From contig NZ_AP012330.1 in NCBI RefSeq assembly GCF_001025215.1, positions 1,426,001 to 1,490,000 of the forward strand: DNA of 64,000 nucleotides. Direction: 5' to 3'. Both the position numbers and the translations under genes were made by a program. Each line of letters begins with the position of its first letter. The first letter of the stretch is position 1. Below, piece by piece: positions 29,574-39,642 of this stretch. The notes under the pieces were generated by a model, which was not told the origin of the DNA, ran no database searches, and saw only the letters and a program-made list of their open reading frames with translations. The stretch is from Bifidobacterium pseudocatenulatum DSM 20438 = JCM 1200 = LMG 10505 (GTDB taxonomy: Bacteria > Actinomycetota > Actinomycetes > Actinomycetales > Bifidobacteriaceae).

Positions 29574-30846
29574 AGCAGCACTGCGTATTCTCAAAGCGCG
29601 CAAATTGTATGTGATTATCTACTTGGTGCTGATCGGCACGATGATGTTTTCCATCAGCTGGCAGATCATGCGTGGCTCCACAGCTGCCGGAGCGACGACG
29701 TATGAGCCGGAATCCGCCCGTATTGCGGTAATCGACCGTGATGACGACGCCGAGCATGTGGCTCAATCGTTGCGTTCCTACCTCGCTTTGGACGGTGAGA
29801 TGGTCACCATTGATGACGATTCCATATCGTTGCAGCAGGCTGTCGCATCGAATTATGTTGATTTGATTGCGATTGTGCCACAAGGTTTCGCCGAGCGTTA
29901 TCTGCAGTATGCGGATAACGCCACGGCTACGCAACCGACCATAGATACCGTCGTCAGTTATGCTTCCGGAGCCGGATCGCTCGCACAGCTGAAAGTCAAC
30001 GAGTTTCTTTCGCTGACGCGTACCGCCTATCTCGGCATGCCGCAGGCACAGCGCACGCTCGACGCCGCCATGACAACGACGTTGGATGCTGCCACCGCCG
30101 ATATGAAACAGTCGCATATCGCCGTGGTGTCCTCGGACTCTGAAGACGACGGCACCACACCGGGCTCATCGGCATTCGCGGGCACGCTCAAAACCGGCTT
30201 GTATCCACTGTTGCTGGTCATGCCGGTATGCACGTTCCTCGTGGTCAGCACATTCAATGACAACGAAATCCGCCGCAGGCTCTACTCGTCCCCCGCGCGT
30301 CTGGTGTCGTTGGAAGCGCAGCAAATGCTGACATGCGGGACGTTCGGTCTGCTGGTATGTGCTGCGTATACCGCGGTGACATTCCTGTTGATGGCGCTGG
30401 CCGGAGTGTCCTTTACCGGCCTGAATGCCGTGAACGTAGGCTTGTCGTTCGTGTCGCTGATGGTCTACACGCTTATGGCGATCGCTTGCGGATTTCTGTT
30501 GGGGTCATCCGGTTTCAATGAAATGGCAACGAACGGTTTCGTCAATGTGTTCGCTCTGCTGGTCATGTTCACTTCCGGTATGGCGTTCCCCGTGGATATG
30601 ATGCCAGATCCCATGATCATCATCGGAAAACTGCTGCCTGGATGGTGGCTCTGCTCATCGATAGACCACGTATTCGGACTGGGTACGGCCTCCTCGAGCG
30701 GCGTGGACTACGGCGCGTGGGCGTCATCAACCGGATTGGTGGCAATGTTCGCGGTAGCGTTCATCTGTCTGGGCTTGGCCTTGGGACGCATTCGGCGAGC
30801 CCGCCCGACGTTGGCCTCCCCCGCCACAACGCAGTTGGCCAAGTAG
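29560..30846 (+). CDS. ABC-2 type exporter permease B
   Basis: A 428-residue protein with the same plan as its upstream partner: an N-terminal TM helix (LYVIIYLVLIGTMMFSISWQ), a ~190-residue outside domain, then about six TM helices (LYPLLLVMPVCTFLVVSTF to GLVAMFAVAFICLGLALG). It starts GAGGCAACGCT-ATG inside the last codons of permease A. The two permeases are diverged copies rather than recent duplicates. Confidence 0.9.
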   Translation: MNTCKAALRILKARKLYVIIYLVLIGTMMFSISWQIMRGSTAAGATTYEPESARIAVIDRDDDAEHVAQSLRSYLALDGEMVTIDDDSISLQQAVASNYVDLIAIVPQGFAERYLQYADNATATQPTIDTVVSYASGAGSLAQLKVNEFLSLTRTAYLGMPQAQRTLDAAMTTTLDAATADMKQSHIAVVSSDSEDDGTTPGSSAFAGTLKTGLYPLLLVMPVCTFLVVSTFNDNEIRRRLYSSPARLVSLEAQQMLTCGTFGLLVCAAYTAVTFLLMALAGVSFTGLNAVNVGLSFVSLMVYTLMAIACGFLLGSSGFNEMATNGFVNVFALLVMFTSGMAFPVDMMPDPMIIIGKLLPGWWLCSSIDHVFGLGTASSSGVDYGAWASSTGLVAMFAVAFICLGLALGRIRRARPTLASPATTQLAK

Positions 30847-30898
30847 TCGACGCCAACACTGTGGCAGCCGCATGACGATCGCATACGACGTCCACGGT

Positions 30899-31969
30899 CT
30901 ACTTGAGCATATTCCTCCGGTAGGCTGTGGGCGTCGTATGCATGTACTGCTTGAACGTGCGCGTGAAGAATGTCGATGATGAGAAACCAAGTTTTTTGGC
31001 GATGTCGGAAACCGGCATCGATGTGGTGTCCAGCATTTCCGCTCCAGCTCTCATACGCACGTCATTGACGAATTCAATCGGCGTCTGATCGACCATCTCA
31101 TGGAAGATCTGCGCGCATTTCGTACGGCCGACGGACCCTGCTGAAGCAATCTCCTCCAGGGTGATCTGTCGAACGTAATTGTGCTGCACGTAATCAATCA
31201 TCTTGCTCAAAATAGCAATCTTCGGATTCTTCCTGTCGTATTTGGAAGAACCATTCTTGCCATGTTCGCCCGCTATGGCCGTCAGTTCACGCACCATCGT
31301 ATAAAAACAGCTGAGCACGGTCAACGATGCCGTATCATCCTTTAATTTCATATTGTCAACGGTGGCGGGATGCATGGTCTGGGCAGCCGGCATCTGACCG
31401 AATTTCGCATCATGCAGCCGCATCATGCATTCCAGCAACGCGGATCCATGCTCATCTTCAGGATCACACACCATGTACGGGAGCCGTTCGTCCGCCATCA
31501 ACGGAGCCACAAAGCGTTCATAAACCATGTTCGGCATGCACATGCATGAAGGGTTCAGCAGAGTGCAGGAAAATTCGCAATCGGTGCCGTCCTCGGTGAA
31601 ACCGTAATGCAATTGGCGCGAATTCACGAAAATGCCTTGGCCTTCTTCAAGACGAATGCTTTCGCCGTTCACGAAATACCACATGTGTCCACGGATGATG
31701 TGGGTGAATTCGAAATCGATATGCCAATGGCATTCCGCGCGCATGTTCGGATACTGATGCAGCAGCGAATGTTCGGTGAATGAGAAGAACATCGGCGCAT
31801 CATATTGCACCATTTCCGCGCCGTTGGGCTTGCGTCCCCAGTTGGTGACCGGCATGAACTCATATGGAAGACGACCGTCTTGCGCAAGTTCAGGCTGTTC
31901 CGTTTGTTCGTTTTGTCCGACCTGCACGTCACGAACGTCTAATCCCATCTGTCCCATGCAATACCCCAT
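30899..31969 (-). CDS. AraC-family transcriptional regulator with cupin-like sensor domain
   Basis: A 356-residue protein; an ATG at 31957 (GGGG upstream) is an alternative start. The N-terminal half has an AraC/cupin sensor pattern (ECHWHIDFEFTHIIRGHMWY, then GQGIFVNSRQLHYGF). The C-terminal ~100 residues are two helix-turn-helix units: ITLEEIASAGSVGRTKCAQI and MPVSDIAKKLGFSSSTFFTR, ending TPTAYRRNMLK. Such regulators usually control sugar genes. It is divergent from an acetyltransferase and a MATE pump and probably controls one or both. Confidence 0.93.
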   Translation of the reverse strand: MGYCMGQMGLDVRDVQVGQNEQTEQPELAQDGRLPYEFMPVTNWGRKPNGAEMVQYDAPMFFSFTEHSLLHQYPNMRAECHWHIDFEFTHIIRGHMWYFVNGESIRLEEGQGIFVNSRQLHYGFTEDGTDCEFSCTLLNPSCMCMPNMVYERFVAPLMADERLPYMVCDPEDEHGSALLECMMRLHDAKFGQMPAAQTMHPATVDNMKLKDDTASLTVLSCFYTMVRELTAIAGEHGKNGSSKYDRKNPKIAILSKMIDYVQHNYVRQITLEEIASAGSVGRTKCAQIFHEMVDQTPIEFVNDVRMRAGAEMLDTTSMPVSDIAKKLGFSSSTFFTRTFKQYMHTTPTAYRRNMLK

Positions 31970-32066
31970 CAGTGGATACGGTAAATAATACGAAAATCAA
32001 GAACGATAATACAACGAAATACAGTGTCAACGAATAATGATGCCGTTGAATGGAACATGATATGTC

Positions 32067-32084
32067 ACGTCAATCGATTGACGT
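32067..32084. promoter_or_regulatory. Perfect 18-bp palindrome, candidate operator
   Basis: ACGTCAATCGATTGACGT is a perfect uninterrupted palindrome 21 bases before the acetyltransferase start, in the divergent region shared with the AraC-type gene. Its symmetry suits a symmetric dimer (LacI, TetR or similar) better than AraC, which normally binds direct repeats. Confidence 0.6.
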
Positions 32085-32104
32085 AATACAGCAGAGGAGG
32101 CAGC

Positions 32105-32752
32105 ATGGTGGACCCCACCAATCATCCGGCACGCGACGAATGGGAGCGTATGCTCTCCGGCGAACTGTATGTGGCCGATAGTCCGCAACAGCAGGAAGCG
32201 AATATGCGCAAGCGTCGCCTGGTGCAGGCCATCAACACGTCCGAATATGACGCGTTCAAAGAACGTGACGAACTGTTTCACGAACTGTTCGGCGCATTTG
32301 GAGAGGGTGGATTCGTGGAACCCCCATTCAACTGCGATTATGGATGCAACACGTTCATCGGCAAGAATTTCTATGCCAACATGGATTGCATTTTCCTTGA
32401 CGTGGCACGCATCACCATCGGCGACCGCGTGTTCTTCGGCCCCCGAGTGGGCCTGTACACGCCGTATCATCCGATCGATGCGACGGTGCGTTCCTCCGGC
32501 CCTGAAGGCGCTCGTCCGATCACCATTGGCAACGATGTCTGGTTCGGCGGCAATGTGGTGGTCGGCCCTGGCGTCACCATCGGCGATGATGTGGTGATCG
32601 GTGCCGGATCAGTGGTGGTCAAGGACATTCCTTCGCATTCGGTGGCAGTCGGCAATCCATGCCATGTGATCCGTGAGATCACCGACGCCGACTGCGAATA
32701 TTGGGAAGGCAAGGCAGCGGAATATCACGCTTGGAAGGATTCGATTCAGTAA
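32105..32752 (+). CDS. Maltose/galactoside O-acetyltransferase-like enzyme
   Basis: A 215-residue protein with GAGGAGG upstream of the ATG. The Mac N-terminal segment (EWERMLSGELYVADSPQQQE) is followed by left-handed beta-helix hexapeptide repeats (FIGKNFYANMDCIFLDVARI, ITIGNDVWFGGNVVVGPGVT, IGAGSVVVKDIP). The probable catalytic His is in LYTPYHPIDA. Family members transfer acetyl from acetyl-CoA to sugars, perhaps marking them for export. The MATE pump gene follows after 27 bases. Confidence 0.93.
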   Translation: MVDPTNHPARDEWERMLSGELYVADSPQQQEANMRKRRLVQAINTSEYDAFKERDELFHELFGAFGEGGFVEPPFNCDYGCNTFIGKNFYANMDCIFLDVARITIGDRVFFGPRVGLYTPYHPIDATVRSSGPEGARPITIGNDVWFGGNVVVGPGVTIGDDVVIGAGSVVVKDIPSHSVAVGNPCHVIREITDADCEYWEGKAAEYHAWKDSIQ

Positions 32753-32779
32753 AACGCACCGCACCATCCTCACATCATC

Positions 32780-34159
32780 ATGCAATCTTCCATCACTTGG
32801 CGCGAGTTTCTTCGACAGACGTTGACGCTCGCCCTGCCCATCGCGTTTCAACAACTGATGCTGGCGCTGTCATCGTGCGCCGACACTCTTATGCTGACGA
32901 ACGTCGGTCAAAACGAGCTGTCGGCAGTGTCTCTTGCCACGCAGTTCCAGTTCATTTTCAGTTTGTGTCTTGCCGCGCTCACGCTTGGCATGAGCATTCT
33001 GGTGGCCCAGTATTGGGGTGCGGGCAATACGAATGCCGTCGAACGTGTCTTGGCGTTCATCATGCTGTATGCCGGCGGATTGTCGCTGGTGTTTTTCGCA
33101 TTGACGCTACTCATTCCGGAAACGTTGATGTCGATTATGACGAACGATGCGACGCTGATTACCATCGGCTCACAGTATTTGCGGGTTTCGTCGGTTTCGT
33201 ACCTGTTCATCGGTTTGTCGCAAATGTATTTGTGTCTGATGAAGAATGTGGGTGCGGCGGTTACCGGAATGACGGTAAGCACGGTTGGCGTGATCGTGCA
33301 TGTTGCGCTGAACGCGGTGCTGATCTATGGTTGGTTCGGTTTACCCGCATTGGGTATTTTCGGCGCGGCGATTTCCACGGTGATTTCCCGAGCCATCGAA
33401 CTGGTGTGGTCTGTGCTTGTAGCCAGCCGCAATGGCCGCCCACGTTTGCGGTTGTCGATGATGTTGCATCCGGATGTGGCGTTGCAGAAGGATTTTTGGA
33501 AGTATAGTCTGCCCGTGCTTGGCAATGAGCTGGTTTGGGGCTGCGGTTTCACCATGTACACCGTGATTATGGGTCATCTTGGTACGGATGCGGTGGCGGC
33601 CAATTCCATTGCGAATATCGTCAAGGATCTGTTGGTCTGTTTGAGTCTTGGCCTTGGCAATGCGGGCGGCATTCTTGTCGGTAATCTTCTTGGCCGCAAT
33701 GCTTTCGATCAGGCGAAGGTTATGGGCGACAGGCTCTGTGTACTGGTGGCGGCAGTTGGCGTTGGAACCGGCCTGTTGATTATCGCGGCACGTCCTTTGG
33801 CGTTGCAGTGGGCGGGATTGACGCCGCAGGCCACGCGTTATCTGTCGGTTATGCTGTTTATCTGCGCCTATTATGCGGCATGCGGGTGCATGGCCAATCT
33901 GACTATCGCCGGTATTTTCCCTGCCGGAGGCGATTCCCGGTTCGGACTTGTCTGCGATGCGAGCGTTATGTGGCTTGTCGTCGTACCGGTCGGTCTGTTG
34001 GCGGCTTTCGTGTGGAAGTTGCCGGTATTGGCGGTCTATGCTTTGCTGAATACCGACGAATGCATCAAGATGATTCCTGCTTTGCTGCATTATCGAAAGT
34101 ATCGTTGGGTCAACAATGTGACGAGACAGACCGATTCCGCCGTAGTATCAAACGCATGA
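32780..34159 (+). CDS. MATE family efflux transporter
   Basis: A 459-residue protein with twelve predicted TM helices in two homologous halves. Characteristic MATE stretches: LTLALPIAFQQLMLALSSCA, VSLATQFQFIFSLCLAALTL, and in the second half YSLPVLGNELVWGCGFTMYT. It exports drugs or metabolites by Na+ or H+ exchange. It is 27 bases downstream of the acetyltransferase and probably shares its message. Acetylated sugar efflux is a possibility but is inference only. Confidence 0.94.
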   Translation: MQSSITWREFLRQTLTLALPIAFQQLMLALSSCADTLMLTNVGQNELSAVSLATQFQFIFSLCLAALTLGMSILVAQYWGAGNTNAVERVLAFIMLYAGGLSLVFFALTLLIPETLMSIMTNDATLITIGSQYLRVSSVSYLFIGLSQMYLCLMKNVGAAVTGMTVSTVGVIVHVALNAVLIYGWFGLPALGIFGAAISTVISRAIELVWSVLVASRNGRPRLRLSMMLHPDVALQKDFWKYSLPVLGNELVWGCGFTMYTVIMGHLGTDAVAANSIANIVKDLLVCLSLGLGNAGGILVGNLLGRNAFDQAKVMGDRLCVLVAAVGVGTGLLIIAARPLALQWAGLTPQATRYLSVMLFICAYYAACGCMANLTIAGIFPAGGDSRFGLVCDASVMWLVVVPVGLLAAFVWKLPVLAVYALLNTDECIKMIPALLHYRKYRWVNNVTRQTDSAVVSNA

Positions 34160-34173
34160 AAAACCGGTAGCAA

Positions 34174-34220
34174 CAAAGCCCGTGTCATACTGCATTGCAC
34201 AGTGCGACACGGGCTTTGTT
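34174..34220. terminator. Bidirectional terminator between MATE and acnA
   Basis: CAAAGCCCGTGTC (34174-34186) pairs exactly with 34206-34218 across a 19-base loop. A/T-rich flanks on both sides fit use by both convergent genes. Confidence 0.85.
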
Positions 34221-34247
34221 ATTTGCCGATCTCAATCATGTGATTAT

Positions 34248-36950
34248 TTATTTCATGAGATTGCGCAGCACATACTGAAGGATGCCTCCGTTGCGGTAGT
34301 AGTCGGCCTCGCCTGGGGTGTCGATGCGTACGACCGCGTCGAATTCGGTTGTGGAACCGTCTTCGTGGGTGGCAGTGACATGCACCGTCTTCGGAATAAT
34401 GCCATTGTTGAATTCTTCAACGCCGGCGATATCGTACGTTTCGGTGCCATCAAGGCCGAGGCTCTCATAGGACTCGCCTGCGGGGAACTGCAGCGGCAGC
34501 ACACCCATGCCGATCAGGTTCGAACGATGGATACGTTCGAAGCTTTCGGTGATGACGGCTTTGACGCCGAGCATGACGGTTCCCTTGGCAGCCCAGTCGC
34601 GGGAGGAACCGGTGCCGTATTCTTTGCCTGCGAGCACCACCAGCGGAACATCATGTTCGATGTAGTCGCGGGATGCTTCGAAGATCGTGGTCGGCTTCTG
34701 GTCAAGGAAATCGTAGGTGAAACCGCCCGGAGTGACCTCTTCCCCCACGGACGCGAGCAACTGGTTGCGCAGTCGGATATTGCCGAACGTGCCACGTACC
34801 ATGACCTCATGATTGCCTCGACGGGAACCATAGGAGTTGAAGTTCTTCGGTTCGACGCCACGGTCGGTCAGGTACTTGCCAGCAGGACTGGATGCCTTGA
34901 ACGCGCCGGCTGGAGAAATATGGTCGGTGGTCACGGAATCACCGAGCAGTGCGAGCACGCGGGCGCCATGAATGTCTTCGACGGGATCCGGTGTGGCCTT
35001 CATGCCATCGAAGAACGTCTGCTTACGCACGTAGGTGGAATCCTCATTCCATGCGAACAGTTCGCCTTCTGGAACGTCAAGTCCTTTCCAACGACGGTCG
35101 CCTTCGAATACGGAAGCGTAATCCTTCAGGAACATCTCACGGCTGACGGTACCGTCCACCACGGCGGCAACCTCGCTATTGGTGGGCCAGATATCCTTCA
35201 GATACACATCATTGCCGTCCGGATCCTCGCCAAGCGGCTGAGTTTCAAAATCGAAATCCATGGTGCCAGCGAGCGCATAGGCGATGACGAGCGGCGGAGA
35301 TGCCAGGTAGTTCATCTTGACGTCCGGGCTGATGCGGCCTTCGAAGTTGCGGTTGCCCGACAGCACTGAGGTGACGGTCAGATCGTTGGCGTTGATGGCT
35401 TCGGAGATTTCCGGCAGCAACGGGCCGGAGTTGCCGATGCAGGTGGCGCAGCCGAAACCGACCAGCTGGTAACCGAGCGCGTCGAGATCGTCCTGCAAGC
35501 CAGCCGCCTTAAGATAGTCGGCCACAACCTGGGAACCCGGTGCGAGCGAGGTCTTGACCCACGGCTTGGGCTTCAAACCCTTGGCATGCGCGTTGCGTGC
35601 AATCAAACCGGCTGCGATCATCACGGACGGATTGGACGTATTCGTGCACGAGGTGATGGATGCGATCGCCACATCACCGTTCGTGATGTCGAAGTCACCG
35701 CGGAAGTCGGTGGAAACAGCAACCGGCTCCTGCACGGTCTTGTCCGTTTCGTACGCGAGCAAGGTTTCGACGAATTTCGCTTTGGATTCAGACAGTTTGA
35801 TGCGATCCTGCGGGCGCTTCGGGCCAGCGATCGACGGCACGACAGTACCGAGGTCGAGTTCCAGGTATTCGGAATACTGCGGTTCGACGTAGTTCGGATC
35901 GGTGGTGTCGCCCCACAGCTTGTTCGCCTTGGCATACGCTTCGACCAATGCGATCTGTTCTTCGGAACGGCCAGTCAAGCGCAGATAGTCGAGAGTGACG
36001 CCGTCGATCGGGAAAATGCCACAGGTGGAGCCGAATTCCGGACCCATGTTGCCGATGGTGGCACGATTGGCCAGCGGCACCGAGGCGATGCCATCACCGT
36101 AGAATTCCACGAATTTGCCGACCACACCATGCTGACGAAGCATGTCAGTGATGGTCAGCACCACGTCGGTGGCGGTGACGCCTTCAGGAATGGAACCGGT
36201 AAGCTTGAAACCGACAACACGCGGCACCAGCATGGAGATCGGCTGTCCAAGCATGGCCGCTTCGGCTTCAATGCCGCCAACGCCCCAACCGAGCACGCCC
36301 AAGCCATTGACGGTGGTGGTGTGCGAGTCGGTGCCCACGCAGGAATCAAGATAGGCAAGAGTCTTGCCACCGTTTTCTTCGACCTTGGTCATGATGACCT
36401 TGGCGAGATATTCGATATTGACCTGGTGGATGATGCCCGTTCCCGGCGGTACCACGCGGAAGTTCTTGAATGCCTGCTGACCCCAACGCAGGAACTGGTA
36501 ACGTTCGCCGTTGCGCTGGTATTCGATATCCATGTTTTGTTCGACCGCGTCGGCGATGCCGTACTTGTCGATCTGTACGGAATGGTCGATGACCATGTCG
36601 GACTGCACCTGCGGGTTGATGACCTCAGGATCTCCCCCAAGATCCTTGACCGCATCACGCATGGTGGCAAGATCCACAATGCAGGGCACGCCGGTGAAAT
36701 CCTGCATGACCACACGGGACGGGGTGAACTGGATCTCATGACTCGGCTGTGCAGCCGGATCCCAATCCAACAGTGCCTTGACATGATCATCCGTGATGTT
36801 GACGCCATCGATGTTACGTACCAGATTCTCGACGAGAACCTTCAACGAATACGGCAGATGATCGATGCCCGGCAGATCTGCGATGCGGTAATATTCATAA
36901 TCCTTGCCGTCCACCTTCAGGGTGTCGAGCTGGTCGTCGCGCACAGACAT
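34248..36950 (-). CDS. acnA: Aconitate hydratase A
   Basis: A 900-residue enzyme of the AcnA/IRP type. The 4Fe-4S cysteines are seen in [13 protein letters not shown] and in [17 protein letters not shown]. Substrate residues include the N-terminal [19 protein letters not shown] and the C-terminal swivel block [16 protein letters not shown]. It converts citrate to isocitrate; in bifidobacteria, which lack a full TCA cycle, this supplies 2-oxoglutarate for glutamate. The ATG at 36950 has GGAGGTAGC upstream. The leader holds an exact inverted repeat. Confidence 0.97.
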   Translation of the reverse strand: MSVRDDQLDTLKVDGKDYEYYRIADLPGIDHLPYSLKVLVENLVRNIDGVNITDDHVKALLDWDPAAQPSHEIQFTPSRVVMQDFTGVPCIVDLATMRDAVKDLGGDPEVINPQVQSDMVIDHSVQIDKYGIADAVEQNMDIEYQRNGERYQFLRWGQQAFKNFRVVPPGTGIIHQVNIEYLAKVIMTKVEENGGKTLAYLDSCVGTDSHTTTVNGLGVLGWGVGGIEAEAAMLGQPISMLVPRVVGFKLTGSIPEGVTATDVVLTITDMLRQHGVVGKFVEFYGDGIASVPLANRATIGNMGPEFGSTCGIFPIDGVTLDYLRLTGRSEEQIALVEAYAKANKLWGDTTDPNYVEPQYSEYLELDLGTVVPSIAGPKRPQDRIKLSESKAKFVETLLAYETDKTVQEPVAVSTDFRGDFDITNGDVAIASITSCTNTSNPSVMIAAGLIARNAHAKGLKPKPWVKTSLAPGSQVVADYLKAAGLQDDLDALGYQLVGFGCATCIGNSGPLLPEISEAINANDLTVTSVLSGNRNFEGRISPDVKMNYLASPPLVIAYALAGTMDFDFETQPLGEDPDGNDVYLKDIWPTNSEVAAVVDGTVSREMFLKDYASVFEGDRRWKGLDVPEGELFAWNEDSTYVRKQTFFDGMKATPDPVEDIHGARVLALLGDSVTTDHISPAGAFKASSPAGKYLTDRGVEPKNFNSYGSRRGNHEVMVRGTFGNIRLRNQLLASVGEEVTPGGFTYDFLDQKPTTIFEASRDYIEHDVPLVVLAGKEYGTGSSRDWAAKGTVMLGVKAVITESFERIHRSNLIGMGVLPLQFPAGESYESLGLDGTETYDIAGVEEFNNGIIPKTVHVTATHEDGSTTEFDAVVRIDTPGEADYYRNGGILQYVLRNLMK

Positions 36951-36966
36951 GCTACCTCCGAGCTTT

Positions 36967-37013
36967 TTGGCTGTATAACACAGCTGATTATTCGTCGCCT
37001 ACGATACAGCCAA
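36967..37013 (-). promoter_or_regulatory. Inverted repeat in the acnA leader
   Basis: TTGGCTGTAT (36967-36976) and ATACAGCCAA (37004-37013) are exact 10-base complements separated by 27 bases. They lie just ahead of the acnA ribosome site, between it and the stop of the P-type ATPase gene. There is no T run after either arm, so it is unlikely to be a terminator. It may be an operator pair or a leader hairpin. Confidence 0.5.
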
Positions 37014-37019
37014 GTTAAT

Positions 37020-39506
37020 TCAGCTCTGGCGTGTCTTCTTAAAGTATGGGACAATACTCGGAATTTTCGGCACCAAACGCAAACACACCAAGAACACGAG
37101 TGCCGAAAGCACCATTGCCACCGCCGTCGCAGCCAGCATCTGCCCGGTCGGCACCACCAGCGCGAAGAAATTCGCCACCGGTTTTACGAGCATGCCCCCG
37201 AATCCAATTGCGGCAAAGGCCAATACCAATATGCCACGCCACGAATGCAACGGCTTTGCCACCCGCGCAAGCACGAACACTCCCATCATGAGCAGAATAA
37301 TCGCGTTGACGCCACGCAGCATCGCCAACTGCGCACCCGAATCCTGCACATTCCACTTCATGAATATCGGCAGCAGCCACGACGTGGACAAAATCGACAA
37401 TCCGACCGCCACACCGCAGGGCACAGCAAAATGCAGCACGCGTTTCAGGAATCCTGGAATATAACGACGCGTGTTCGGAGCCAACGCAAGAATGAATGCC
37501 GGCATGCCAATCGTCAATCCGCCCACATATGTGATGTGGCGAGGCAGATACGGGAATGGTATCTGCGTCAGCACCACGCCCAACGAAATCAGTGCGGAAT
37601 ACACGGTTTTCACGAGGAATAGGCTTGCTACACGTTCCATATTGGCCATAACCTGACGCCCTCGCGCCACCACATCGGGCAGATGTGAGAACTTCGAATC
37701 GACAAGCACCACCTGTGCCACGGCCTTGGTGGCGGGCGCAGCATTGCCCATCGCAATACCCAGATCGGCCTCTTTGATGGCGAGCGCGTCGTTCACGCCG
37801 TCGCCGGTCATCGCCACCACATGCTCACCTGCATGCAATGCCTCCACGATCGCCTTTTTCTGATCGGGCAGCACACGCCCAAGCACATCCACGTTTTCCA
37901 GTACTTGCGCCAGCTCCGTAATGTCAGCGGGCAGCTCACGCGCGTCCATGAATCGTGGTTCATGTTCGCCGGTCAGATGCACTTTTCTTGCGATCGCGCC
38001 GACGGTTACGGGATTGTCACCAGAGATGATGCGGCAACGCACGCCTTGTTCACGGAACCATGCAAGCGTTTCTTCGGCGTCGGCGCGAATATGTTCGGAA
38101 CAGCACACCAATGCGACAGGGCACGATGCCGGATTGAGTTTTGGATCGGTTTCGTAATCGTCGGGCGCTGCACCGTAGATTCGCGCGACCAGCAGCACAC
38201 GGTTGCCGTCATTGGCGAGATCATTGACTTGTTTGAGTATGTCGGCATGGTCGCCGTTGATTTGGGAAAGAATGACTTCCGGCGCACCCATCGTCCACAC
38301 TGCATTGCCGTCATAGATCGAACTCCACTTGCGCGCCGACGAGAACGGTACTCGTGCCTCGACAGTGCCGTCCGCAAATCCCTGTTCCCGTAGTCCAGAC
38401 AGAATCGCTTGCCCTGTACCGTTGGGCTGTCCTTCGTTCGATAGGTCGAATAGAGCCTGTCTGACGTCATGCTCGTTCACGGTGCCTCGCATGTCGTCGG
38501 GGCCACGAACACCCAGCAATTCCAACGAATCGAGTCGGATGGTGCCGTCGGTGACAGTACCGGTTTTGTCAAGGTTCAGGCAATCCACACGAGCGAGAGT
38601 CTCCACGGATTCCAGCTCCTGCACCAGCGTGTTCTTACGTGCCAAACGAATGGCTGCGAGCGCGAAATTCAGCGAGGTGAGCAGCACCAGGCCTTCAGGG
38701 ATCATACCGACCACACCGGCCACTGCGGAAATGACCGCGGAACGCCATTCGCCGGTCGAAATGGCCACATTCCAGCCGCCAACAGTGCGTACCTGCGACC
38801 AGATGAGCAGTACGCAGAGCGGCACCACCAGGAAGGTCATGAATTTCAGAATCGTGTTGATGCCCTTGTTTAGGTCGGATACGGTTTTCCTGTAAACCTT
38901 CGCCCGTGCGGTAAGTTTGGCCGCGTAACTGTGCTCTCCTACGGCGGTGACTTTCACCAACGCCATGCCGGAGATGGCGGTGGATCCAGAGAAAATATCG
39001 CAGCCTTCGCCCTTGCGTACGGTCCGTGATTCGCCGGTAAGCATGGATTCGTCCAGCTCCAGTCCCCAAGTGTGCACGATCTGCGCGTCCGCGGGCACCT
39101 GTTCGCCGGAACGGATCCACATGAAATCACCGAGCACGATATCGTTGTGCGGTATTTCAACGTCTTTGCCGTCGCGGTGCACAAGATAGTCGGAAGCCAC
39201 CAGAATCGACAGTTTGTCAAGAGTACGCTTGGCTTTCAATTCGGTGCAGATGCCTATGCCGGTATTGATGATGATGATCATGCCGAACACCGCGTCTCTC
39301 CACGATCCAGTGATCAATACCATAACCATGGCCGCAAAGATGATGCCGTTGAACAAGGTGAACACGTTGGCTCGCACGATATCGATAAGCGAACGTGAGG
39401 TCGATGCCTTGACCACATTGTCCAATCCGCTTTCCCTGAGGGCGATCACTTCGCCTTGTGTCAGCCCCGTCTCTTCGATGAGGGGCATTGTTCGACTTTC
39501 GCTCAT
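37020..39506 (-). CDS. Cation-transporting P-type ATPase, CtpE-like
   Basis: 828 residues from the ATG at 39506 (MSESRTMPLIEETGL); an in-frame ATG at 39560 would add 18 residues. P-type ATPase marks: actuator TGES at 157-160, the M4 PEGL motif (270-273), phosphorylation site DKTGT at 313-317, and the hinge MTGDGVNDALAIKEAD. The PEGLVLLTSL segment and overall length match mycobacterial CtpE, a calcium uptake ATPase, more than heavy-metal pumps (no CPC motif). The ion is therefore inferred. It is followed by acnA on the same strand. Confidence 0.92.
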   Translation of the reverse strand: MSESRTMPLIEETGLTQGEVIALRESGLDNVVKASTSRSLIDIVRANVFTLFNGIIFAAMVMVLITGSWRDAVFGMIIIINTGIGICTELKAKRTLDKLSILVASDYLVHRDGKDVEIPHNDIVLGDFMWIRSGEQVPADAQIVHTWGLELDESMLTGESRTVRKGEGCDIFSGSTAISGMALVKVTAVGEHSYAAKLTARAKVYRKTVSDLNKGINTILKFMTFLVVPLCVLLIWSQVRTVGGWNVAISTGEWRSAVISAVAGVVGMIPEGLVLLTSLNFALAAIRLARKNTLVQELESVETLARVDCLNLDKTGTVTDGTIRLDSLELLGVRGPDDMRGTVNEHDVRQALFDLSNEGQPNGTGQAILSGLREQGFADGTVEARVPFSSARKWSSIYDGNAVWTMGAPEVILSQINGDHADILKQVNDLANDGNRVLLVARIYGAAPDDYETDPKLNPASCPVALVCCSEHIRADAEETLAWFREQGVRCRIISGDNPVTVGAIARKVHLTGEHEPRFMDARELPADITELAQVLENVDVLGRVLPDQKKAIVEALHAGEHVVAMTGDGVNDALAIKEADLGIAMGNAAPATKAVAQVVLVDSKFSHLPDVVARGRQVMANMERVASLFLVKTVYSALISLGVVLTQIPFPYLPRHITYVGGLTIGMPAFILALAPNTRRYIPGFLKRVLHFAVPCGVAVGLSILSTSWLLPIFMKWNVQDSGAQLAMLRGVNAIILLMMGVFVLARVAKPLHSWRGILVLAFAAIGFGGMLVKPVANFFALVVPTGQMLAATAVAMVLSALVFLVCLRLVPKIPSIVPYFKKTRQS

Positions 39507-39642
39507 GATTGCCAGCCTACCGTCACACTCCCGTTTTCCGGTCAACTTCTTGTGAAACACAGGTAAAAATCAGGGAATTTTCAGGGTATTTCATCAAAAG
39601 ACGAACTGCTGGTCATTCATACCGACATGGTGCAAAACCATA

